Numbered from the stretch's first letter, positions 14,115 to 26,062 are shown. The stretch is DNA of 64,000 bases from Lepas anatifera (GCA_034440635.1 JAOTON010000896.1:1348501-1412500), one strand, 5' to 3'. Notes: generated by a model from the sequence alone, not told the origin. Numbers and translations: made by a program.

Positions 14115-14535
14115 TGCGACCGGGCCCTTAACAATCCTCTCGGGGGCCCACTGCTGTCCAAGCCGGGCCCCCTATTCTGAGCAGTTTTAGATCCTCAGTA
14201 TTTCACTCGGGCCCTATGGGGCTGCAGCTGGACCGCCTGCGTTTCGCCCAGGCCTCCTGTCGCTATCTGGGCCCACTGACATCCTTCCAGGGCCCCTTGT
14301 AGTCCACTTGAAACCGCTGAGTCCGCGACCGGGCCCCTCAGAATTATCCCGGGCCCACTGCTGGCGAATTTGAGCCACTATTCTCAGCTGTTGCAGATAA
14401 TTCCCCTGTAATCCATCCGGGGTCTCTGTGACCCCAGCTGGACTCCCTGTGGTTCACCTGGACCTCCAATGGCCAACCGGGGTCCCTGTGGTCCACTTCA
14501 GAGCTCTGTCCGCGACCGGGTACCTCGAGATAATC
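14115..14535. repeat. Degenerate ~200-bp GC-rich tandem repeat
   Basis: GCGACCGGGCCCTTAAC (14118), GCGACCGGGCCCCTCAG (14327) and GCGACCGGGTACCTCGAG (14513) start successive units. CGGGCCCACTGCTG-like and CAGCTGGAC-like blocks recur between them. Confidence 0.6.
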
Positions 14536-14687
14536 TGGCATATTGTGACCGAATGCAGTACCTCACTTCTAGCATTCATGCCCTCTCCTCCTGTAGTCTA
14601 CTTGGGCCTTCTGTGGCTACAGTCGTCCCTCTACCTTACTTACGGGTCTCCTTTGCTCTCGGTCATCTGTAGCATCAATATCCACCC

Positions 14688-14741
14688 CTGCTAGGTAGCA
14701 GTAGGTTACCTACTGCTACCTAGCAGTAGGTAACCTACAGC
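14688..14741. repeat. Short perfect palindrome cluster
   Basis: Alternating TAGCAGTAGGTTACCTACTG and its complement, able to form stable hairpins. It lies just left of the hAT-type MITE. Confidence 0.85.
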
Positions 14742-14749
14742 TATTTGTT

Positions 14750-15023
14750 CAGGGGCGTAGCCAAAGGGCGGGGGGGCGGGAGGGACAGCCGCCCCCTGAG
14801 GGCCTGAAGGGCCCCCTGAGGGCACAGGCCGCGCGAAGCGCGGCTCACCCGCACTATGCTCTGTGGCCAAATTTGAAATTTCGTACCAGACAGGGCCCTC
14901 TTAAGCCATCTCCAGCACTCTACTCTGTAACATGCAGGGTCCTTTTTACCCATCAGGGCCTTTTTGGCGCTGTCGCAGGGGCCCTTTTTGGCCCCCCTGA
15001 ACGAAATCCTGGCTACGACCCTG
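14750..15023 (-). mobile_element. hAT-type MITE, copy 1
   Basis: Ends CAGGGGCGTAGCCA and TGGCTACGACCCTG, ~274 bp, closely similar throughout to the copy at 54617. The target duplication is no longer visible here. Confidence 0.85.
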
Positions 15024-16189
15024 AGTAGGTATAATATCTTAAACTCTCCATTCAAGCAGCGCACAGAATTGTATTGTATGCGATTCGAGATGGTCCCAAT
15101 AAGTGATCCCAGCCAAAATATGGCCAGTTACTGAATTTGGGAAGATTAAAGTCAATGTTGAGCGGACTTCAGCGATTTTAGGGCCAGTTCATTGTTTTGT
15201 GCACTAATAGAGATCTTGAAATGTTTTTCCTCACAACAGAGTTTAACTTTTTTCCTCGCGTTCATTTTTATGTGTACCTACCTTTCTTTATAAAAATGTA
15301 TACATTTACGCGCTTGGGCCCCTGAAGCTAATCCAGGCCCCCTTCAAGGAGGTCGGAACCCCCTGTAAGGGTTTTACCCCGTGGGTAATCCCTGGATCCA
15401 CTCCTGTGTGCACTACCTTTAAGGGCCACGCTGGGAGATAAATGACCCATATATGTTATCTAAAATCATATTCAGCTTTGGTTTGATAATGTTTTGGGGC
15501 ACGTTGTTTCTAACAGAGTTTCTAACATAGCTGTTAGAAAAGATAGGCCTGTTGCTATTTGGGACTTGATGCGGTGAGTGGTCGAGCCATTTAGTGCAAC
15601 TAAGCTCTTTTAAAATCGAAGGATTTTAAGGCAATAAATCGTTGGATCATTGAATCTATGGATGCCCTTAATAAAGATATGAGCTCAAAATAAATCAGTG
15701 TGTTTGAGGCATTCGCGCGTCAGTGAGCTAAGATATTCCGCCGTCACGGTCAATGGCGGCGGAGGGGCCGGACATAGGGAGGAAGGGCACCAGGGACTTG
15801 TCAGCCCATCTCTTTCCATTCAACCTTAGGGTTAGTGTCAAAATTCATCATTTTAGGGGGCACGGTGCCCCGGGACCCCCTGAATTCAGCCGCGTCTGGT
15901 CAAAGTTGTGCTTATGCTTACGACCTACTCTGGAGTGAGCCTCAGCTGGCGACCGGGTAACATCAGTTGTCATGGTCTCATCAGTTGCCATGGAGGGCTC
16001 ACTGGCGCTCCCAGGGGATTATCTCGACTCCCTTGAGGAGCACTGGCTGAAACAAGGCGTCACAGCCTACTTCAACGAGTACATCACTGTTGGAAGGAGA
16101 ACTGCAGTATCCCCAAATCGGGCGACCGTGCCATCTTCACAGGCTCTGGCTGGTTCCACGGGCCCCCATTTTACGCAAGGAGGAGCATG
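15024..16189. other. No gene recognised; one possible MITE end
   Basis: A tract ending CCCTGGATCCACTCCTG near 15388-15404 resembles a hAT-type terminus. The open frame at 15972-16259 runs into the LINE relic. Confidence 0.4.
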
Positions 16190-16555
16190 CATTTTCACAA
16201 AGTGTACTGATTACACTGCGGTCTTTCAAAGTGCGAATCACTCACTTCTGACACACTAACTGAAAAACTCCTTCAACGTCTCTGGTTCAGCTCTTAAATG
16301 GTTCTCTTCTCAATTACAAAAAAAGACAGCAGCGTGTGATGTAGAACGGCAAGTGCTCAGACTGATGTCGGGTTGCCCCAGGCACTCCTGAATCAGGGTT
16401 GTTGTCTCCGTTGCTGTTCTCGATATTCATCAACGACCTCCCGGATAATATGGCCTCCTCGTGCCTGATGTTTGCCGACGACGTGAAGTTATTCCGAAAG
16501 GTCACCTGCGCAAGTGATGGCTCTCTCCTTCAGTAGTTCAGTATTTTCAGTGGTA
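16190..16555 (+). pseudogene. Non-LTR retrotransposon reverse-transcriptase fragment
   Basis: Pieces in shifting frames read DYTAVFQSANHSLL, NVSGSALKWFSSQLQKK, SPLLFSIFINDLP and CLMFADDVKLFRK. These are successive motifs of jockey-like LINE reverse transcriptases, including the catalytic A-D-D. The fragment is frameshifted and 5'- and 3'-truncated, so it is inactive. Confidence 0.85.
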
Positions 16556-16587
16556 GAAAAACTCACAATTTTACTTCAGTGAGTTTA

Positions 16588-17433
16588 GGGGAAAGTAGGT
16601 GTATTGCGCCCCCCCTAAGGGAAATCACTTGCTAGGCGAATGTCTTCTATTCAATCTCACTACTGTGAATTAAATTACAAAATTTGGTCATTTTTTGTTA
16701 TTGTGAATACAATTCGTGGCCTGAAAATAGTGTGTTCTAAGCGTGAATTTCGATTTGAGTGAAACTATGCAAAGGGCGCATTTTCCAAAGTGTGAGGGTA
16801 ATTGCGCCCGGGGGAGGGCGCATTTAGATTTAATTGCGCCCTTCTCTCATACCATGTTAAGTCAATGGCACGGCAGAAATAAACATTAGTATAAGAGCAA
16901 ATGGGGCTCGGCTACCTTCCAAGCTTTTCATCTGGAAGGCCTGGAAGTCATTTTAATGTGGTATTCTTGCATTCACAATGACTTGTAATAATAAAATCAC
17001 ACTCATACGGAAAGGCTTTGGATTTGATTTTTCAACATGTATTTGGATAGGGCCCATTTGATCAGGGCGCAATTATTTTTTGCATTTAAATCAGAGATGT
17101 CTGCCTTAAAAATTTACCACCAGGGGGAATCAATAATGGTTGCTTTCAGAACATAGGCAATGCATTTCTGGCTTTGAAATTAAAACCATCAATTTCGGAA
17201 TGTGACAGCCGTATTCTTATTTTTCGGATTCATAAACCCGTGCAGATTTAAGGAAGTACTGAATTTATTTCGCTAGCTGATTAAAATACATTCTTACATT
17301 CTTATGCACGAATTCATTGAAACGTTGGGAAAATGTGTGGATTGGAGGTGAGCATTGGATTAAGCTGCCCAAAACAAACTGCCGCTAGTACCTTTCTCTG
17401 TTATAAGGGGGGCGCAATACACACACTTTCGCC
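16588..17433. mobile_element. Tc1/mariner-like non-autonomous element with TA flanks
   Basis: Ends GGGGAAAGTAGGTGTATTG and, inverted, GGCGAAAGTGTGTGTATTG, both continuing GCGCCCCCC. TA lies on both sides. Several ATTGCGCCC tracts recur inside. No open frame of note. Superfamily assignment rests on the TA flanks only. Confidence 0.7.
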
Positions 17434-17758
17434 TACATGTCCACTCCAGCGCGGCTTTTAGACATCAGACACTTCTATAGGGAAGGACGGATTATCTGTG
17501 AGGCTTTCGCGTGTGGTAAATGCTTTTATTCGACAACGCCTGGGAACAGACCTGTTTGACGACACTGTGTGCTCGTATCGGCAAAATGTCATATCTAATG
17601 TCTCGTCATTGTAGTGGCTTATGATGTAAGATGACCGAAGGTGGTGTTCCTGTTTTTATAGTGTTTTTACTCACAGCTTTGTTTTATTTTAGTCCGCTGA
17701 CTTTATCCGCAAATAGGGGGTCACGTGGATGATTCACCAAATAAATGAAATGAAAATG

Positions 17759-18105
17759 CCGCCCGGTAGCTAAGTATGTAGAGCTTTGGGCTCAGGCCCG
17801 CTGCTCAGTAATGCAGTGGCAGTGCATATCCTGGCTTGGGATCAGTTCCCCTGAGACGTTCCGGCGCTCTATACTCACTCGACGTAGGTCGGCTGGCAAC
17901 TGACTGGTGAGAGGGTGACCTGAGCGCGGCGGCCGTCCCTGTGCTTAGTGAGACGGTAAGCTTTGGCCACTAAATTGACCCTTCATTGCGATAGTTGTTC
18001 GTCCGGATGGTGGTGTCGGGGTCTCCGTGACAATTCCATCGATGGCTTTGGTGAGGCTCGGACTCCAATAACCGAACTTGGAACAATTTGACAAAATTAA
18101 AAAAA
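17759..18105 (+). mobile_element. SINE S2, copy 1
   Basis: A tRNA-like start (CCCGGTAGCTAAGTATGTAG, then GGGCTC, later GGGATCAGTTCCC) is followed by a body. CGACGTAGGTCGGCTGGCAA, GTGAGAGGGTGACC and GTCCCTGTGCTTAGTG recur in the minus-strand copy at 54990-55332. It ends in an A-rich stretch near 18100. Confidence 0.75.
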
Positions 18106-18511
18106 TCCGCAACCGAGGGGATTACCGAGTGACGGATTTCTTCAGAGGCGAGGGGCCATAATGAATTTGGCGGGCTCCTTTTTGGATCTTGATAGTCCTC
18201 TGTCCTAGATTTTCACGTGTCATGTTTTTACCTTCAATTTCTTTTAGTTAAATATGTGGTCGAGACTACGGAAGGTAGACTACGAAATAAATGTGGTTGA
18301 GTTATTATGTGTTTTAAGCCAATTCCCGCCGCTTCACTAAAAATTGACCTTTTATATCTGACAGATCTTTTGAGGTCATATAACCAAGACTAAGTTAAGC
18401 TGCTCCTCTGTAAGCGACTTGCGCAGAGAGAGACTATTTGCTTGTCCCTCCAAAGGCCAAGGTCACAAATGTCGACCGCCGGAGACAGTAGGCCACAGTC
18501 AACAGTAAATA

Positions 18512-18775
18512 GATACAGCTGTAGCAAGCAAGTATGGTGTCGAGATTGTGATGTGATTTGTCGATGCGATTTTGTACTATCACGGCACGTGCGTGTGAGG
18601 TCAAAACCTTGTTACGGAATAGCAACGCGCGAACTCTATTGGTGAATAAGTGTTTCGCATCGATACAGCTGTAGCGCAAGTATGGCGTCGTCACTGTGGC
18701 GTGATGTTTATGCGTGATTTTGTGCTATCATGGCGCATCGGGATGGAGGCCATGTGAGGTCGAAAACTTCTTACG
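18512..18775 (+). repeat. Imperfect tandem duplication of ~150 bp
   Basis: GATACAGCTGTAGC..AAGTATGG, a GCGATTTTGTACTATCA-like tract and GTGAGGTCRAAAAC appear twice (about 18512-18615 and 18661-18775). Confidence 0.65.
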
Positions 18776-18796
18776 TGTCATCAACGTGCTGCTCAG

Positions 18797-18915
18797 GGTC
18801 CTACCGCACCTGCAGGTCTTACCGCACCTGCGGGTCCTACCGCACCTGCAGGTCTTACCGCACCTGCGGGTCCTGCCGCACCTGCGGGTTCCTGCCGCAC
18901 CTGCGGGTCCTACCG
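18797..18915. repeat. 18-bp minisatellite
   Basis: About six and a half units of GGTCCTACCGCACCTGCR, some reading GGTCTTACC or GGTCCTGCC. Confidence 0.93.
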
Positions 18916-19489
18916 CAAGCATCCAGCCGCAACATTTTAATGGATAACAATTGGAAGGGATTCGCACTTAAACAGACCAAAACAAGTAAAACACTTATTT
19001 TACCGATACATCTATTTCCTGAATTTCATGTTGGACCGCATTGTTTATATTGATTTTTAGGTTCAAATCACCAACAGATGCCAACAAAATTATAGGTGAT
19101 GTAATGAAAAAACAGAACACGCACATCACATATTCGCATCACACTATGCCTATGGTGTCATGAAAAAAGTCGGAGCCTGACGCCACCGAAAACCGGTTAG
19201 TATTTCGCGGTGTCCTAGATAAAAGACCGGAGGCGATAGTATTAACGCAGGCACGGTGCCCAGCACAAATACACAGGTTTCGAGTAAGCCAAAGAGCAAG
19301 ATGAATACTGAAACAACTCAACAGAGTTTCGGAGTTAATTGTAAGTGAAAAATTGATTTTATATAGAGCAGATCGTGTTTAACCCTGCATGCAACGAGAC
19401 AATCGATTCAAGTGTCGTTGGAGTGAGATATGAGTCAGCGTTGCATGGTATGAATAAATGAGAATTAATTCACATAATAAATTTGTGCT
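18916..19489. other. No gene recognised
   Basis: Non-coding in appearance; open frames under 65 codons. Confidence 0.45.
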
Positions 19490-20195
19490 TTACGAGGTCA
19501 ACCCGCCCGGCGTGGGTTTTGGATGCAGCAGCCCAGACTACGCTGACATACTCAACAATGGAATTGACGTTGGCATTATACGTTGTGGGTCATGTTTAGG
19601 AGTTGAGTGTTGTCTCTCGCAGGCCTGTGGGAAAGGCACGAATCATACATTTGAAGGGATTAAGTAAGTTTTAATCCCCATCTGACAGACCACTCCTGCG
19701 GGCGATTCGGATCATTCTGCAACCGCTGTCCATCAGATGGGTGTTTAATTTTGCGAAAAATGTTTGCAACGTCGGCATGCAGTAGACAGCCAGATTCGAT
19801 TTCACCCAGAAGATCGTTGATGAAAAGAACAAAAAAACAAGAGGAAATGAGAGAACATTCTGGTACCCCCGAGCTGACTTGTTGCCACTCGGAGGATTTT
19901 TCGTTGAGCAAGACCCTTTGGCGACGGCGGGAGAGATAAGAGATGAACCACTTTATTGCTGTATCTGCCTGTTAATATGAGTGTTTAATTTATGGATCGG
20001 AAGCCTGTGATTGAAACTTTGAAAGGCAGCCGAAAAATCTGTTTAAGTTGCGTCCGTCTGGTATACCTTCGAAAAGGCTTTCCATGCCGAGATCAGGAAA
20101 CAGACAAATTGCTCATGCATGATTTGCGGGTAACTAAACCATGTTCCTCCATACAGAGAACTGAAGAGACGTGCGCAAATAGTTAATCGTAGACA
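19490..20195 (-). pseudogene. Non-LTR retrotransposon reverse-transcriptase relic
   Basis: On the minus strand the pieces include IKWFISYLSRRRQRVLLNEK, SGVPECSLISS, FFVLFINDL and EWSVRWGLKLT. Further down comes NSIVEYVSVVWAAASKTHAG, the usual later block of jockey-like LINEs. The catalytic Y/F-A-D-D has become HADVA, and there are frame breaks at both ends, so it is inactive. Confidence 0.85.
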
Positions 20196-20836
20196 ACTCG
20201 TTCCAAAATCCGTTCCTAACATTGTACCAGATTATCATTCCAATGGCCGACCTGCTAAGGTTCTAACATGGTTTTGGAGCGGTGCGGTTAGCGTTCGGGA
20301 GGTGCGGCGCTCGTGTCAGGGCTCAGGCGTGGGCGGCAGGTCGACTCCATCACCGACGCTCTAAACCTGCCGTCGCGGCAGGTCAGGGAGGGTTCAGGGG
20401 TGATCTGTCGTCCACCGGAACACTGCACCTACCGAAATAACCAGCCTGCCGTTTGGCTACAGGGAGGTAGGGTTAATGTTAACACGGCAGCTGCACACAC
20501 ATCATACACTGCACTGCGAGAAGTGGCGATACGTGACAGGCTTCACACACAGCCGCAGAGTCAAACAGGTACAAAGGCGGCGGTATGGTTGTCATAGTTC
20601 ACACTGTCACAGACAACGATGCAACTTGTACTCGGAATATTGTTGAAAACGTGATATATGTGCTAACAGAATGCACGTTCTGGAAAAGAGAGCAGCGTGC
20701 CTAGTATTGGGTGCGATCAGACCAGATGTCGGGGCACATCAACGCCTGCTCAGTAACAGCCTGGGGATCTCGTTAGGCATCAGCTAATTCAAATAAGACA
20801 GCTGGTATCTCACTCCGTTTCATCGGGCGACAACCT
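20196..20836. other. No gene recognised
   Basis: Moderately GC-rich; a 94-codon open frame at 20313-20597 lacks any feature I recognise. Confidence 0.4.
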
Positions 20837-21735
20837 TTAACACGCGCACTGGAGGGGGCCACAGAGACCCCCCACCTGTTTTCCAAGATGGCCGGAGAAC
20901 GGCTCGTAGTCGAAAAATAATACTTGGCTACATTTAACAGAATTCCATAGCACGTCTAAGTGTGAACTATTTTTGAAAATTGGTCAAAAATGTTTTGACT
21001 TATAGGCTTTCAAAGTCAGACCTGCAATTTGGGATCGCCGTAATCGCGCAGTCGGACCAGTTCACTTGCGTTGGAGACCGAGTGGTGACGTCATAACGCC
21101 ATATAACCGGGGTGATATGTAAAAGTCACCTCACATAAAGGTTAAGGTCAAGCGAAAAGGTCACAGGTCAAGGTCATATCAGCACTTTCAAGGTGACTGG
21201 CCTCAGTGTTTTCGCTCAAATGGCGTTACCCGGTCTGACGTAGATTATGATATGATGTCACAGTTAAGGTACCTCAATGCAAAGGTCAAAGCTCAAAGTC
21301 AAAGGTCATTGGGAAAGTTCAATCCTGATTTCACGCTAAACAGTTGCTATAGTGCTAGTCATATTGTACATTATAAGTAGTATTCCATATTGTGACCTTG
21401 ACTGACCTTGACCCCAGAAATGTAGGAAAGGTTCTTTATGACCTTCCCTCTATTATCCTTCTCCGCCTTTTGATTATTCCCGCTTTTTCTGCATAATCAC
21501 GGCATTTTCCACTCGGTCTCCAGCACGGTCAATATTTGACCTTTAGGACCTCGGTTGACCTTGAAGATATTGACCTAGGTCAATAAAAATCGGTCATGAT
21601 GTAGTTCACCATAGCCCCCACCCACTTCCCAAACGGAGTTTTTCTACGCCTCTTAGTTTCCGAGATCTTAGATGGGCTACCAGGCCCCCTCTCCAGTGCC
21701 AGTTAGTGCCAGACCCCCTCCAGTGCGGGTGTTAA
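20837..21735 (-). mobile_element. Element E, copy 2 (left half of a palindrome)
   Basis: TTAACACGCGCACTGG at the left and CCAGTGCGGGTGTTAA at the right. The body is the complement of copy 1. It shares its right TTAA (21732-21735) with copy 3. Confidence 0.88.
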
Positions 21736-22632
21736 CACTCGCACTGGAGAGGGGTCCCGCAGTAGTGCGCACTGGAGGGTGGCCTGGTGGCCCCCTGAGA
21801 TCTCGGAAACTAAGAGGCTTAGAAAACGCCGGTTGGAGGGCGGGTGGGAGCAATGGAGAGCTACATCTAACCAATTTTCGTTGACCTAGGTTAATATTTT
21901 CAAGGTCCAATGGGGTTATAAATGTCAAATATTGACCGTGCTGGGGACCTATCGGGAAATGGTGTAACTATGCAGGAAAAGTCGGGCATATGCTAAAGGT
22001 GGACCAATGTTATAAAGGGAACGTTATAAAGAACATGTCCTAAAATTTGGGGTTCCGGTACTTTAAGGCCATTGACCTACGACGTCACAATATGATTTAC
22101 TACCTATAACTTATACCATAACTAGCACTATAGCAACTGTTGGGCGGAAAACGAAGATTGCCATTTACCCATGACCTTTGACCTTTATCTTTATATTGAG
22201 TTACTTTTGCTATGACGTCATAGCATAATATACGTCAGACTCGGTTACGTTATTTGACCGGAAGCACTGGGTCCGATGATCTTGAAAGTGTCGGAGTGAC
22301 CTTTACCTGTGAAATTTGACCTTGGCCCTCATTTGAAGTGACTTCAACATATAACCTCGTTTATATGACGTTATGACGTCACTTCTCGGTCTGTGACGCA
22401 AGCGAACTGGTCCGTGACACCGCGCGATTGTGGCGATCTCAAAATGCACGTCTGACTTTGAAAGCCTATAAGTAAAATATTTATGAGCAGATATTCAAAG
22501 TATTTTCTCAATCGACGCACTGTCAAATTCTCTCAAAAGTAGCCAACTATCGTTTTCCGGCATACGGATGATTTTTCGGCCACCCCGGAAAAATAGGTGG
22601 GGCCACTTAGCCTCCTCCAGTGCGCATGTTAA
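21732..22632 (+). mobile_element. Element E, copy 3 (right half of a palindrome)
   Basis: TTAACACTCGCACTGGAG at the left and CCAGTGCGCATGTTAA at the right. Same orientation as copy 1. Head-to-head with copy 2 without spacer. The Ty3 LTR begins ten bases after it. Confidence 0.88.
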
Positions 22633-22641
22633 GATTGCTTC

Positions 22642-22841
22642 TGTTGCGATCCCCGCCGGCTGGCGTGCTTGCGCCGCCCTGCCAGGCTTGGCCGGCGGCG
22701 GTGACCGTGGCCGGTATATGTGTATGTATGTAATCCGGGCAGTCGGTGCTCGGGAGTCGAATGGAATACAGCCTGCTGCCGCTCAGAGCATTTCCGTGTG
22801 CGCGAGATGAAGCCGCAGACCATACAAATGAGATCATAACA
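22642..22841 (+). repeat. 5' LTR
   Basis: Begins TGTTGCGATCCCCGCC and ends GATCATAACA; inverted termini TGTTRYGATC. It is clearly similar to 26280-26480, with scattered substitutions, so the insertion is not recent. Confidence 0.92.
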
Positions 22842-22907
22842 TGCCGCGGTCGTCAAGTGTTCAGTTGTTCAGTTTTTGCACTTCTTGTTTTGCGCTTCAG
22901 TGCTGAT

Positions 22908-23591
22908 ATGGGTGATGTGGAGAAACTGTCTCAGCTGTTGCTGCAGCAGGCGCAGCTATCAGCGGAGCGGGAGGAGCGGCTGTCACAAATGATGGAGCGT
23001 GCGGTGTCGCTGCAGCGGGCCCAGCTTCCCGCCCCGGCCAGCCAGACAGATCCGGCACCGGAAACAGTGCCTCGACAGGCGTCCCTGAGACTACCTGCTT
23101 CTGCAAATCCGGCCCCATACCTAACAGCGTCAGCGTCTCTGCGCGAGTTCGCCGTCTGGCGTGAGAAGCTGGACGGGTACTTCCTGCTTATCGGCGCCTC
23201 CATGCTGTCCGTCGCAGCTCAGCGAGCCGCGCTGCTAAGCCTGCTGGACGAGGACTGGCACCTCGAGCTGCGATACGGTCTCGGCGTCGGGGACGACGCG
23301 CCGTTCTCGACCATCGTGTCGGCGATGGAGATCCATCTACGCCAGCAGCGGGGTGTGCTGGTAGACCGGAGAACATTTTACTCCGGTGTTCAGGAAGAAG
23401 GTGAGAGTTTTGAGGACTTTCTGTGCTCGGTTAAGGAAATCACCGCATTCTGTCACTTTTGTGAGAAGTGCATGGATATCAGACGCCGTGACCAAGTCGT
23501 GTGTGGGTTACGTCACGAAGAGATCGTAAAACAGCTTCTAGAAGATCCCGACTTGACGCTTCAAAAAGCGACAGACATCTGTCGTGGGTAG
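22908..23591 (+). CDS. Ty3/gypsy Gag-like protein
   Basis: 227 codons from the ATG at 22908 (MGDVEKLSQLLLQQAQ). The structure would be the particle protein of the retroelement. Residues 5-40 are a glutamine-rich coiled-coil-like stretch. A proline/alanine linker and a compact domain with FAVWREKLDGYFLL and FEDFLCSVKEITAFC follow, the fold seen in gypsy Gags of invertebrates. The frame is open upstream into the LTR, but the ATG with the family-like start is chosen. It stops at 23589-23591. A degenerate zinc knuckle (CHRCGRDRQADTA) follows out of frame near 23730, so the original Gag was longer. Confidence 0.8.
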   Translation: MGDVEKLSQLLLQQAQLSAEREERLSQMMERAVSLQRAQLPAPASQTDPAPETVPRQASLRLPASANPAPYLTASASLREFAVWREKLDGYFLLIGASMLSVAAQRAALLSLLDEDWHLELRYGLGVGDDAPFSTIVSAMEIHLRQQRGVLVDRRTFYSGVQEEGESFEDFLCSVKEITAFCHFCEKCMDIRRRDQVVCGLRHEEIVKQLLEDPDLTLQKATDICRG

Positions 23592-24577
23592 GAAAACGCC
23601 CGGGCCACCTACGTTGACCTTCGCAGCCCTGCCAACTCATCGGCTACTCGCCTCTCGGCGTATCAAAGATCTCGCAGCAAGTCACGTGGTCCTCGGATCC
23701 TGCCCGGCGGCGGTCCCAGCCCGGCGCGCTGTGCCACCGCTGTGGGCGTGATAGACAGGCTGACACGGCTGCGTGCCGCGCTGCTAGCACCACCTGAGAC
23801 TTTTGTGGAAAACGCGGCCTCTACACGGCGGTGTGCCGACAGGCAGCGCGAGTGGGTTCGGACGTCCCGCACACAGCACCTGCAGTCTTCACACCCGACT
23901 CTAATCGGCCTTCAGCAGCGTCGAAAAAGTACAGACCACAGTATGGACTTGACGTTCCGTGCGTGATAACCAACGTCGATGTCAGCGGAGTGCATACTTT
24001 CCAAACATCCACAGTGGAAGTTAGGCTGACACACCCGGCGGGACAGTCTACGCTGTAGGCGCCGCCCAACTCCGGGGCCGAGGCCACGGTGATTGGCCGA
24101 GAGCGAGCGGAGGCATCACCCCGGCACAGCTTCAGCCCACTTTCAGTCAGATTTTTGTTCTGCCGTGGGACATCAACCACTCTCCTGTCTGGGCTCATTT
24201 CAGGCGACGATTCGGCTCGGTCCTCGCACCGTCGACGCCACCGTGTTCGTCATGGAGGAGCTGGCTGCCATAATCATCAGCTGGTTTCATTCAGTAGCAC
24301 AGGGGATTCTGCCATACGACTTTCCAGCTCAGCTCCAGTCAGTTGTATCCTCCGCAACGACCGCGATGGCGGTCACTTCTGACGACCATCTCGCACCAAA
24401 TACGCCACGTGCGAGCAGCAGACGGCCAAGACGCGGCAAGCGTGCAGAAGCTGGTGCCATCTCAGCCGCTGAAGCTGATGCCGCCCCAGGTGCAGAAGCC
24501 AAAGCCGTCCTACACGCTGGGGCTGGTGCAACCTGAACCACCAGCTCTTCTCTGTCTTCTGCAGCTGATATGCCAAC
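23592..24577 (+). pseudogene. Ty3/gypsy zinc-knuckle and protease remnant
   Basis: Broken frames include CHRCGRDRQ near 23730, VDVSGVHTFQTSTVEV near 23970 and GSFQATIRLGPRTVDATVF near 24200, the layout of the nucleocapsid-protease part of gypsy polyproteins. The catalytic D-S/T-G was not found, so the protease is dead or deleted. Confidence 0.55.
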
Positions 24578-25665
24578 ATGAAACAGCGATGCAGATCCGC
24601 CACCCGACATCCACGCAGCGCATGCGAAGCTCTCATGGAGTGTTTTCCGCGCGTCTTCGGCAGCGATACCTATCTACGCGAGATGGCTGGCGGGCCAATG
24701 GGGATCGAGCTCCACCCTGATGCAGTTCCGACTGCTATTACTGCGGCTCGTCCCATCCCTTACGCCTGGCACGCTGAAATCCAGGACCAGCTGGACGATG
24801 TGCAGACCCGTGGGATTGTAGCCTCGGTTGACTATCCGACATACTGGTGCCGCCCCGTCGTGGCGGTGGCCAAACGTCCGTCCGGAGTGCGACTCTGTGT
24901 CGACATGACTCGAGTCAACCGCTACATCAAGCGCCAGTTTACCCCGTCAGGCCGCCGCACGACTCCGTGACGAGCATCACAGCTGGCAGCCGCTAGCTGT
25001 CCACACTGAATGCGTCCATTGGATATTTTTAGGTCCCCAACGACGAGCACTGCCAGGACCTCGCTTGCTTCCTGACGCCATGGGACAGGATAGAGTTCAT
25101 GCGTGCGCCCATGGGCCTTGTTTCGTCTGGAGACGAGTAGAACCGGCGGGGTGACGTGGCTCTGAGTAACATCCTCAACACGGTGAAAGTAGTAAACGAC
25201 GTGCTGGTGTACGACTCCTCCTACCAGCATCATCTAGCACACGTTGTCAGCATCCTACAGCGTTGTGATGAGACCATGGCATCACGATGAACCCAAGGAA
25301 ATTCAGGTTTGCACAACAGGTCAACTGCTGTACGTGATCACGTTGGACGGTTACACTTCCGACAATAAGATGGTAACAGCCATCGCAGGGCTCTCTCAGC
25401 CCAAGAACATCAATGAATTGCGCTCATTCATCGGTCTGGTGCTCGGGCAGCGCAGCCCTTCCGAGACTTGCTGAAGTCGCGTCATATCTGGTGTTGGACC
25501 GCTCAGCATGAGGCAGCGTTCCGACGCGTCAAAGACATCCTGTCATCTCCACCGGTGACGGCGTACTTCGATCCGCAGTTCCCAAAGATGTTGCAGACAG
25601 ATGTAGCCCGGACAAGAGGTGGTCAGGGCTTGATGCTACAGGCTACAGGAGTTGGCCAGGACTGA
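24578..25665 (+). pseudogene. Ty3/gypsy reverse transcriptase / RNase H relic
   Basis: GIVASVDYPTYWCRPVVAVA and GVRLCVDMTRVNRYIKR mark the fingers and palm. The catalytic box reads VVNDVLVYDSS, with N in place of the first D of the usual D-D pair. INELRSFIGLV and FRRVKDILSSPPVTAYFDP mark the connection and RNase H start. Several frame breaks lie at about 24960, 25130, 25290 and 25460. Confidence 0.85.
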
Positions 25666-26048
25666 ACTCCAGGAGAAGGCTGCGCGTCACCACGACGCCT
25701 CCGCACATCCTCTGTCGCAGCTGAAAACGGCAGCCAATTCGACCTCCAGGATGCGCTCTCAGGCCGTTGGAACCGTGTCGGCATTTTCGTTAGAATCGGT
25801 CATTGTCGCGTGTACCTCATAAAGGTGCGAGTGGCCGCCTCTACTGTCGGAATCGTCGGTTTCTACGCCCCTACCGCCTGCTCCTGTCGGACCAGGTGGC
25901 TCCACCCCGCGTGAACACTTCGCCACCTTCCTGTGACGGTCAGCCGCAGCAGCCGCCTGTCCCTGAGGAAACCGAAGTGTTCTGTGGTGCGGTGCCTGCC
26001 GCACCTTATCGCAGCTGACGTGTCCGTCGCACACGTCGTTCCATCAAG
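25666..26048 (+). pseudogene. Ty3/gypsy integrase C-terminal scrap
   Basis: The frame CRNRRFLRPYR..PPVPEETEV followed by basic RVRRTRRSIKR resembles the arginine-rich end of gypsy polyproteins. The catalytic integrase core is absent, which implies a large internal deletion after about 25660. Confidence 0.6.
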
Positions 26049-26062
26049 AGGTTCATGTTAAT

